From Guillardia theta CCMP2712 (taxonomy: Eukaryota > Cryptophyceae > Pyrenomonadales > Geminigeraceae), in NCBI RefSeq assembly GCF_000315625.1, contig NW_005434616.1, positions 247,972 to 311,971 of the forward strand: a DNA stretch of 64,000 bases. The letters run 5' to 3'. The position numbers and the translations under genes were made by a program. This document shows, one piece after another, positions 10,025 to 19,373 of the stretch (positions within the stretch are counted from its first letter, which is position 1; every line of letters starts with the position of its first letter). The notes beneath the pieces are model-generated. The model saw nothing but the letters and a program-made list of their open reading frames with translations. It searched no databases and was not told the origin of the DNA.

Positions 10025-12223
10025 TCATGTGGATTCGTCGACTCGAGGCCTTGGCTCCCTGGGCATTTTGAGTGAAACAAGACGGACCGCTTCGAAACAC
10101 TCACTGTCCTTCGTCGAAACTTCGAAAAAGACGTTGTTGATGAGATGGCCGCTGTCGTAATTGTCTCCATCACCAGCATTGGCAGGGGTGTTGGATCCAT
10201 TTTCTGCCATGTCAAATTCAGTCGCTTGCGTATATGCAAATCCTGATGACCTTTTCTCGGCTTTGATTTGATGGTACTCACAGCAGAAGGAGAAACAGAA
10301 GAATCATCGAACCTTAGCATGATTGATTTTAGTGCAAACACGACCTCTCTCATATTCTCGCTGTTCCACTGTCCGGTTGCTGCATCCATGATCTTCAACA
10401 GCCTTTCAATTTGATGTGCTTGCAGTGCAGATTTCAGCACCGATTTGAACTCATTCCTACCGATTGTGCCATGCGAGTCGCACAACGATGCTCTCTCCAC
10501 AAACTTTTGCCAGTCTTGTCTGGATATGATTGCAGGCGGATGAACCTTGAGAGCTTGCAGACCATTCTTCAGCGTCTCGAAATCCAGACGAGCATCTGCT
10601 GAGTGACCCTGCGTTCCTGCAACTAGCTCAAAGATCATGTCCGCTTTCTTCTCATATTCATGGTCGTCCCGACAGAGCCCGAGGGCCTCATAAAAGGCTT
10701 CAAACGGATTCGTTCTCAGGCTGAACAATGCATCGAGCTTTTCTTCGGAGGGCGCATCAGACACTTTGGAGAATTCTTCCAAAAGCACAGCGATGACGAC
10801 CTGATGGACAAGAGTTAAACCCATTTCGTATCTCAAAGCAAGATTTGAAGACCTGGAAAAGAATCAAAGCGACGATAAGCATGAAAGAAATGAAGTAGAT
10901 GGTTATGCTGGCTTGTGAAACGTATCCATCTTGTTCTTGATACAAAGTTCTGACAATGTCAGACCATCCATCAAATGTGCTTGCCTGAAACAAGGTGAAC
11001 ATTGCAGTACTAAACGAACCAAACAATTCAGGACTCCGATCTGAGAAGAAGGAAACTCCCATGATTCCATACATCGCAATCACTGTAGCGGTGAGGAGCA
11101 TCGCGTTGAGCATGGCAGGAATGGACTCATACAGCGCGACTATGATCTTTCTTAACGAAGGGAGACGATTGAAGAATCTTATCACACGACCAGCTCTCAG
11201 CAACCTCAAAACTGCAGTTCCTCCCCCGCCATCGCCAAAAATTGACCACAACGAAGTACCAATCACTAACATATCAAACCAGTTCCATCCACTCATGAAG
11301 AAAGGAATCCAGAGGGTGGAGAACATGTTCACCACAAGCTCAAAGCAGAAGAATCCCACAAAAATCATTTCAAGAGTATTGAACATAGAACTGATGCCGC
11401 CTCCAGTAGAAGGTTGTAGCTGCGTTTCGATCGCTTGCGAGATGAAGTTCAGGAAAATGACGAACGCAACAGTGAGCTGGAATTTGTCACTCAAGTACCA
11501 GATGTGAACAATTTGACGAAGCTTTTGAAAAAGTGGAGGACTTGGCTGATTTCTTGAATATGAAATCGCCTCCTTGATCCCATTCATCCACCATTCTTGA
11601 ATGTCTTGGTTTGGAGTTATGAATCCATAAGAGCAGGGACTCTTCAGCGGACTCCCATAGGTAAATATCATGAATGATCCATGCAATTCTTTGTCATCCT
11701 TACGCGTGAAATGGTTTTGTGTAAAATTGAACGACTTTCTCCGAAAGAAAAAGGTGAGGTTGCTTTTCGCAAGATCTCGCTTGCTTTTGAAGGGCATGGT
11801 TCTGGTGCATTCCTTAAACACATTCCACACTTCAGAGACTCGATAGATCACTCGATCGCTTATATCGTTCGAGTCTTCCATCGTCATCATGAGATCTTCT
11901 GAAGGTGACCATGTCCTCACGTCATCTATCATACCCAGCGGTACCCTGAGAATAGGCTGAGAATGTCTCTCCTTCCTGATCTCCAGGACTTGATCGGTTA
12001 CTGTAATCCATCTGCTTGTCAGCTTTCCATATCTGCAACACTCGATGGCCTTTCCCTCAATGAAAACCACGTTTCCAACATTTTCACCCTCCCTTTCCCC
12101 TTGATCTGCTTCTGTCCCGACGATTGCACTCGTCATGAATGAAATACTTCTGAGAACCCCGTCTTTTACTCTTCCAATGAATTTTCCAGATGAATCACAG
12201 CTTTCAACGACACTGTTATACAT
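10025..12223 (-). CDS. Single-domain voltage-gated cation channel with N-terminal PH domain
   Basis: Exons 12223-10853, 10800-10251 and 10203-10025 give about 699 residues. Residues ~60-210 look like a PH domain (GKLTSRWITVTDQVLEI ... QEWWMNGIKEAI). A six-helix ion-transport domain follows: S1 QLTVAFVIFLNF, S2 MIFVGFFCFELVVNM, S3 WFDMLVIGTSLW, and S4 LRLLRAGRVIRFFNRL with regularly spaced Arg. After S5 the pore loop carries TFDGWSD and S6 runs into LFQVVIAVLLEEF, completed exactly by the first intron. Only one domain is present, so four subunits would be needed, as in bacterial NaV and protist EukCat channels. The C-terminus has EF-hand-like segments (around SLCDSHGTIGRNEF, first loop ligand not Asp). 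A further 5' exon (12457 to ~12313) and 3' exons down to ~9796 are possible. Confidence 0.88.
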
Positions 12224-12479
12224 TCCAAATGTCAGCCAACGCTAGATCAGAGTTTTCCACAGGGTTCACACCACAAATTACATGTGGGCAACAGAATGCA
12301 AAACACGAACTTCTGACCTTCGATGGGGAGCACCCCGTCTTGAATCATTTCGAGGTGGCAGACGATCCTTGCGTTTCACTTGAGCATGGCGTTCTCCATC
12401 GGCATGATCTTTCCCGTGGTTGGCTGCTGCATCGCCATCTTCATACCCCTCTGCCATCGCGGCTACAAAAAGCTCAGCA

Positions 12480-12850
12480 ACCCGCCTCATCACCCGTTCG
12501 ATGCCCACCCGGTAGTCCCCCGGAGTATTCACCCACCCCCACCCCCGAGCATATCCATTCCTATCACCCCTGGTTGTACAAGCATTTGCCCTCGAGTTTC
12601 CTCCTCTACACCCGTGGTAGCTACTATGGTAGGCCCGGGTGATAGACAGGGCTGAAAGGGTCAGTGTCAGGACCGGGTGGGGTAGAGATAAAATTGGACC
12701 GGGTGCAGGGACTCGGCCTTGATATACTGACCACCCTACCAGTGTACTGAAAGCAGGATCAGACCCGGGTAGTCGCCGTCCGGGGGTACGGTACGGTAGT
12801 CACAGCTGTCTCCCGAGTACCACCCCACCCCACCGGCACGGCCGTCGGCG
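12480..12850. repeat. Punctuated intergenic tract switching from C-rich to G-rich on +
   Basis: C-runs (CACCCACCCCCACCCCC near 12520-12545) change to G-runs (GACCGGGTGGGGTAG, CCGGGTAGTC, GGGGGTACGG) after ~12630, so strand bias flips inside one spacer. No gene is seen. Confidence 0.5.
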
Positions 12851-12879
12851 AGCCGATGTTTTCACTAGTTTACAAAGAC

Positions 12880-13100
12880 ATTGCGTGCGCAAAAAAAACA
12901 ATCGGCTACCCCCACGATTGTCCCGGTGTGTATCCCCCGGCCCCGGGTCGGATCGGAGCCTCGGAGGCCCGGTGCGCCGGCGCTGGGCCCGGGCAGCGGC
13001 TGGGGCCAGTACGGTGTGCAGACTTGTGGTTCAGATTTTTACTCAAGATTTAGTGTTGGCCGGTGACTCCACGCGGGGCATGGAAGTGCTCTGACGGTCC
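12880..13100. other. GC-rich island next to the punctuated tract
   Basis: CCCCCGGCCCCGGGTCGGATCG and GCGCCGGCGCTGGGCCCGGG words resemble those at 3440 and 30960. No coding frame is supported. Confidence 0.45.
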
Positions 13101-13117
13101 CACCAGTGATGCACAAG

Positions 13118-13480
13118 CGGCAAGCGGAGAGGGAGAGGGAGAGGGAGAGGGAGAGGGAGAGGGAGAGGGAGGAGGGGAGGAGGGGAGGAGGGAGGAGGGA
13201 AGGAGGAGGAGGAGGGAGGAGGGCGGANNNNNNNNNNNNNNNNNNNNNNNNNNNNNNNNNNNNNNNNNNNNNNNNNNNNNNNNNNNNNNNNNNNNNNNNN
13301 NNNNNNNNNNNNNNNNNNNNNNNNNNNAGGGCCTTTCATTTCTAGGGGGAGCGTGAGGGAAGACGAGAGAGGAAGAGGCAGGGAGGGGGAGGGGGAGGGG
13401 GAGGGGGATCGTGAGGGAAGAGGAGAGAGGAAGAGGCAGGGAGGGGGAGGGGGAGGGGGAGGGGGAGGGGGAGCCAATGT
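13118..13480. repeat. Purine-rich tandem repeats with an assembly gap
   Basis: GAGAGG units (13118-13170) and GGAGG units run into 100 N at 13228-13327. After the gap a ~72-base unit (GTGAGGGAAGACGAGAGAGG followed by GGGGGA repeats) occurs twice, at about 13350 and 13409. The real length is unknown. Frames crossing it are not genes. Confidence 0.85.
13228..13327. other. Assembly gap (100 N)
   Basis: Exactly 100 N inside purine repeats; the true length is unknown. Confidence 0.99.
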
Positions 13481-13734
13481 AGTCCCTTCCCCTTGCCCCT
13501 CAATGTAGATCATTTGAAGATTTAGTGGCGAAGCGAATGTCCTGGAATAGTTATGCACAGGAGGAAGTGAGAAGACTCAGCAGATTTCCGACTCCGATGC
13601 GCACTGATCTCGTCTGTCTTGAAATTGGCCAATTCAGGATGTGAAACAAATCATTTTGTTTTTGAGAACTCCTCCCCTCGTGATGCTCGCTCCTTACGTT
13701 CAATGACATCAAACTGGCAGAGACTTCAAGAACT

Positions 13735-14100
13735 ATGAGAGATTCCGACGATCAGAACAAATGCGGAGTGAAGTACAAGTCAGAAGTCAAGGTAGTTTTT
13801 GAGTGCTTGAATTTCGATGGGAGCTAACATCTCTCCCTATGGGATTTTCAGGACTTGAAGACTGCCTCTGGATTGAGTACCGAGGAAGAGGAATTGTTTG
13901 AAACCAGGAGACAGGCTTTACCGTCAGGAGCGGTGCCCGAAGAGCTTCAAAAAGAAGTTTGATCGAATGCAGCTTTTTCCTTCAGGCTTACATCTTCATT
14001 CCAGATAGAAGAGTTGAATGCGGCCTTCAAAAGGAGGGAGTTATCCAAGACAGATTTCATTGTCAAGAAGATTTCTGTCTTCCAGAAGTATCTCCCCTGA
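13735..14100 (+). CDS. Small acidic/helical protein of unknown function
   Basis: Three exons (13735-13791, 13852-13956, 14005-14100) are joined by introns of 60 and 48 bases, both GT-AG and phase 0, giving 85 residues. The translation is charged and helical: GLSTEEEELFETRRQALP, PEELQKEIEELNAAFKRREL, then KKISVFQKYLP and a stop. I do not recognise the family. Coding is supported by the clean phase and by the continuity of the amphipathic helix across the second junction. An additional upstream exon is possible. It converges on the unknown gene at 14170-15304, with 69 bases between the stops. Confidence 0.6.
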
Positions 14101-14169
14101 GGAAAATTGCCCAGCACTGCAGTCCACATTGTTATGTCGTCAGTACGACATCAGATTACTCATGTTGAG

Positions 14170-15304
14170 TCACACTGCTGCTACCGGAAGAAGCCTTGGC
14201 CCTGAGCTGATGTTTTCTCCCCAGAGAATTGGAACCGCGCTATTCAAGACAGGGTGCTTTTCGAGCAAGCGATCATATGTTTTCTAGGCTATTTAATTAA
14301 CATTTGCTGTTGATAGAGTAAAAGTCTTCTGAATATGACCATCAATCTATAATCATTGTGGACTTACATCCAGTCCATGCACGACCTTTCGAAGCACACG
14401 TTAGGTTATGTATTCCTGGTAACTGGAAGCACTTACTGTTGATTGAACCAGCAGTTGCTTGGTTTTCCCCAGCTCATCGCGGATCCACTCTGAACGCTAT
14501 GACTACACCGAAAATCAATTTTGGGTACGTGAGATAAAAGTGTCCAAACTCACGCTTTGTGCTGCTTTGCAGCTGCGAGCGCCTCTGCCTTCGCAAGAAC
14601 GGAGTTTCCACCCTGTGAAACAAGCAAGAGTGAACACAGGAGTATGAACGTGATTCCATCGTGACAGATCTTGCAGTCAAGGAGAACTTGACGACAAATA
14701 CATGGTAAGAAGGTACAGAATTCTAGGCAATACAATGACACTAAACTAAACATACGATGCAATAGCTGAACTAAAAATATGATGCAATAGCTTGTCTTGA
14801 ATGCCAGATTCCGAACAGAACAGACTATATTCGATATTTTGAATGCTGGCAAAACTTGTATGCAACAACAAAAAATGGGAATGGGGACGAGATACGGATA
14901 GTAGTAATAACGAAGGGAAACAGAAAGGAAGAATGGAAAAGAAATTCATCAAGAACGATTGAGAGGATTACGGGACATGCAGAGGAAGCAGAAACAGGGG
15001 AAGGGAAAAAGATGAATGGCTTGCAATTCATTATAGTCTTGATTGATTGAGATGAACGCTTGGATGGATTCGGATGATTGCTACAGATGTGATGATCCAG
15101 ATGAGTGCTTGAGATAAGTGCTCGAGATGATTGATTCACGAGACGAATGTTTGTGATGATTGATGGATATGATTGAGCATTGATAAGTGCATTCACCTTG
15201 CTTGTCTTGAACCACGTGTCCCATAGCGGCTCACTCTGAAACAGCTGCGACAGCATTCCGATGACCCTTCGACTATACGTTACGAAATCTGTGACCGTTA
15301 CCAA
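14170..15304 (-). CDS. Multi-exon gene of unknown function (5' end unresolved)
   Basis: Supported minus-strand pieces, in order, are: ~15304-15197 (VTVTDFVTYSRRVIGMLSQL ... WDTWFKTSK before GTGAATG); ~14622-14558 (NSVLAKAEALAAAKQHKA before GTGAGT); ~14494-14440 (RSEWIRDELGKTKQLLVQST before GTAAGT); a small exon VVHGLD; and 14283-14170 (KTYDRLLEKHPVLNSAVPIL and a further 17 residues to the stop). The last two junctions are in phase. The first two are not fully resolved, and the 560 bases between 15197 and 14630 would be a long intron with no clear exon. I recognise no domain. The first exon begins at an AG acceptor, so the true start lies upstream or at an internal Met. Confidence 0.5.
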
Positions 15305-15895
15305 AACTAAGAAAGTATCATCGCCCTCATATCATAATTAAAGAGCACCGGGCCTGCACCGGGCCCCTGACCGGGCCAGCGCTGGCGCTAGCAGTAGTTC
15401 TTGCATGCGATGCGACTACTAATGCGTCCTTGGCGGGCCTGTGGTGCGTTCATGCGAAGCGCCAGAGAAGGTAATGATGGCAATGAAGCAGATCAAAATG
15501 TGTAGACGAAACCCAATGTGATGCAACACGATTATGTCATCATGATGTGATATGATCTCGAGCTATTTTAATCGTGAAAGCGAATGATCTTTCAGTGTTG
15601 GTGATTAATACTTGGTCCAAACTCATCCACTTGATGATGATTTTTTGAGTCCAGAATAATAATTTACAGGTGTCAATCTCTACGGGGCAGCACGAATGTC
15701 TCACTTCTCTCTCAGTGGTGAGCAGCAAGAGATTTCTGCAAAAGATCCAAGTTACTCAATCACGGTAGGACAGGTCAATGGTTGCCGCGGAAGTTTTTAC
15801 TTGCAGGAGGGATGACAATGGTAGCTGGTTATGCAATACAAACCTGTACGACATCGTCTCTGAAACTGCCAGTTGATCGTTGAGCTTCAAAGCAG
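15305..15895. other. Intergenic region with a short GC island
   Basis: 15340-15440 is GC-rich (GGGCCTGCACCGGGCCCCTG). The rest is ordinary mixed sequence with several ATG and CATGATG words and no supported gene. Confidence 0.45.
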
Positions 15896-16735
15896 ATGGG
15901 CCATCCGTTGCCACGTGCTCCTTCCAAGCGGATATTGCCGCGGATAGGACGGCACGAGAAAAGAGATTGTCGAAGCAGATTATCGGTGAGTGAAGGTTGT
16001 ACAGGAGAGACGGAAGATGATTTGCTGTGCGAAGACGCCGTCTACTGCGGGACAGACTCGTATGGAAGTATCAGCGAGGAGGAGGAGGAAGAGATCCTCG
16101 AGTCAGGGGGGCACTGGGCGTACGGAGAGATAGAGATGGACGGGTTTCAAGCTCTGATTGAGGTAGAACAGCTCTGAAAAGGAGGAGGAAGAACATCTAA
16201 CTTCACTGGCAGTACATGAAGTTGGACGCGAGCTCTGTATTCTGCGATCTTGGCTCAGGTCTTGGCAAGTCTGTCGCCTTTGCCTTCATGGGCTCGGAAT
16301 GCAAGGGCGCGATCGGCGTCGAGCTTTCTGTCACTCGTCACAATCAGGTGAAGAAGTTGGGATTTGTGTGATAAGAGATGTTTGTTTACTCGTGATGTAC
16401 GGTTGTATTCTTCACTTGTGCTTCATGCAACGTACCTTATGGTATTGTCAAGGCTAATGGTATCGATCGACAGGCGAAAGCAGCGGCGGAGCGGCTAGTC
16501 AAGGTCCTCAACTTGCTGCAACAGGAAGAGCTCGGATGTGGAGTGAGATGCGAAAGACGTGAAACTTGTTGATGTGCAGAACGATGCAGTGAGCTCTTGG
16601 TTGCAAGATCAACCGGGATGCAACTCACCGTCCTTGATGATTCGATGGGTGAGAATTCTATGATGACGAAGATGATGTCCATTGTAATGATGATGGAGTT
16701 GATCGCGATAAGAAGACGTTTGAGGAGGACTAGGA

Positions 16736-16818
<83 letters not shown>

Positions 16819-17360
16819 CGACGACGATGATGATGACGACGACGATGACGATGACGATGCAGTAAATCGAGATGGAGTTGACATTTTGCAGGGGAACAAA
16901 GAGATGCAACTGGTTCATGCTGATTGCAACAAGGTGAGCGGAAATTCCAGAATCTGCTGATTCCCCTGTATCTTGATTTTCTTCGACGTTCCCTCTCTCC
17001 TCAGATCGGAAGTGACCCTCCACAGATCAGCATGGACCGTACTACTCATGTCTACATGGCGAATCTGACATGGCCAGAAGCGGTTGTCGGTTGTTTCGGG
17101 TGCTGTTCAAACGTTGTGATCAGACATGTACAGATTGTGGATGACATTGGGCACAAACTTGACGCAAACCCGTCGATCAGGATGGTGAGCGTGTTGGGTT
17201 CACTCTGGGATCGATGACTTGATGCCAGGTCGCGTCCTTGAAACGAATCTCTGACAAGAGGCTGAGAAGATTGAAATTGAGTGACACGTTGTACCTCCCG
17301 ATGTCCTGGCAGGTGATGATGAAGAGACCACGCAGTGGTTACCCCTTGTGTATGTTGTAA
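15896..17360 (+). CDS. Dot1-like class I SAM-dependent methyltransferase
   Basis: Seven exons (15896-16162, 16213-16347, 16474-16542, 16580-16648, 16892-16933, 17005-17184, 17229-17360), all in phase, give 297 residues. The fold is indicated by AYGEIEMDGFQALIE, then VFCDLGSGLGKSVAFAF (SAM-binding motif I, DxGxGxG-like) and GAIGVELS (motif II acidic residue). MQLVHADCNK, YMANLTWPEAVV and LYLPMSW correspond to later motifs. This order (YGE, DLGSG, VGVE, N-x-T/F-W) is typical of Dot1/KMT4-like enzymes and related protist methyltransferases. The substrate (histone H3 or another protein) is not shown by the sequence. The N-terminal 60 residues are basic then acidic. Intron 4 (16649-16891) holds a long GAT repeat. 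Confidence 0.8.
16736..16858. repeat. GAT/ATG trinucleotide microsatellite in an intron
   Basis: About 40 copies of TGA/GAT, changing to GACGAC and GATGAC near the end, lie wholly within intron 4 of the methyltransferase gene. Frames of poly-Ser, poly-Ile or poly-Met reading through it are artefacts. Confidence 0.92.
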
Positions 17361-17552
17361 TTGCTGCTGTCGCTGATTGTTGGTGTCTTGACTTTGTTGG
17401 TGTGTTTGTTGATTTTGTTGGAGATTATGGCCTCATTCTTTCTGTCTTTGTGTGCCTGACTTCACTTTGTTGTAGGATCGAAATTCTTTTTCTTACGGTG
17501 TCCCAGTCTATATTTATTCAGTCTGAAAAGAATCAAAAATGGTCAACAAGCT

Positions 17553-19320
17553 TCAACATGCAAACGAATTCATCGTTATAACATTCAGCGGATCCTTGAT
17601 TACCTGTACATCGTGATCACTCACCTTCACCCTCCTCCTCCCTGCCTCCCTCCTTCCCTGCCTCCCTCCTACCCTGCTCCTTCCGCTTTCCCCTCCCCAG
17701 TCTTTCTTTCCCCTGCTCTCCCTCCTTCCCGTTTCGTACATGTTGAGGAGCGTCGATAAACTGCTCGCTGCTGTTAAGCCGCTTGCAGAACTTGTTGTTG
17801 AGGATGTGGAGAAGGACAGGAGAACATCTGCAAGCCGGTAAGCGTCGGGGAGGACGAGCAAGACAAGATCACGGGGAGAGGCTGAGCGTGGGAGGGAGGG
17901 AGGGATACGACGTCGCGAAAGGAGGGAACAGGAAGTTCACGTCCAGAAGCTGCTGGGCTAGAAGTCCAGTGAAGTTTGAGTCGAACCTGTTGGGGGGAGG
18001 GGGGAAGGGCAAGAAGGAACATCAGCTGACACGGGGAGAGGAGGAGACAGCGGAACCTGCAAATGTCGCTCCTCCAATTGAGCCCGCGGTCGTCGATCTT
18101 GACGCCAGCTTGCGAGACGTTGAAGAAGCGATTGGAAACGATCGAGACATCGCGACTTCCTCCCACGAACACACCGACCTGAACGTTCAAACGATCTTCA
18201 CCATCCTCCTTGCTACCCTCTCTCCCCTTCCCTCCCCTTCCTTCCCCTTCCCTTCCTTCCCTTCGCCCCCCCCCTCGTTGTGCTTCAGTCTACTCTGTTC
18301 CTCTGATTCGTGCTCGGCTGCACCTGAACGTCCTCGAAAGAGTTGTTGGTGATGGAAATTCCAGACAGCATGTCGTCGAGGTATATCCCCATCACCTGCC
18401 GGCTCGTCACGCTCGCCAAGTGGCTCAACTTTCTGACCGCTGGGAAACCAAGATTCATCCCGACAGTATTGCGAATCTTAACGAATCTGAAAAGAGCCAT
18501 GGAATAAGATGGAGGAATGGATACGAAAGGAGGACAGAGAGATGAGGAGGGAGGGAGGAGGGAGGAGGGAGAGAAGCAAAGAGGAGGCACGGGCGAGAAG
18601 GCAGGAGGAGGAAGGAAAAGTATGTATCAGGATGTAAACAATCAGGAAGATTAGAAATTTCAACCTGTTTCTGCTGATGATATTTCCTCTATTTATCCAA
18701 CTTCTTCCTGAGTACCAGGCACCTGTGTCCGTTGCCTCGAACGCCAGCGACTGGTGGGAAGGAGTGAAAAAAAATGTTGGAAACAGAAGACAAGTTTGAA
18801 GGCAATCACGAAGAATGGAAGGAATAAACATCGAGATGAAGTGTTGCTGATGGCCGAGAGGGGTGAGCAAAGTAGATGCTTTATGGTGATGACAGTATCA
18901 TAAGCAGAGGGAGGCGTTGAAGCTCGAGGATGAGGATGAAGATGAGGAGGATAAGGAAGAGGAGGATAACGAAGAGGAGGAGGAAAGGGAGGAGGAGGAG
19001 GAGGGAGGGGGAGGAGGAAGGGATGGGGTCGTGCTACCTCGAAGATATTGCCGTCAAACTCACAATCGTTTCCAAGGCCAAGGATGCCAGAGTGAGGAGC
19101 GTGATGAATGTGAGACTGCCTTATTGAATGCCCTCCTCCTCTCCATCCGATGCCTGGCGTGTATGATCGGCGGATACGAGCGAAGTTGTGGATGTCCGCG
19201 AGCTGTGAAATGAAAATAATTAGAAGAGGTGCTGGTAACTTTCACCCCTCTATGGCGCCGAAGGGCTCCTGACTGACTGACTGCCTGCCTGACTGGCAGA
19301 CTGACTGGCTGGCTGGCAGA

Positions 19321-19373
<53 letters not shown>

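Noticed and set aside
16609-17023. Poly-Ser and poly-Ile proteins on the minus strand
   Set aside because: They arise from the intronic GAT microsatellite of the methyltransferase gene.
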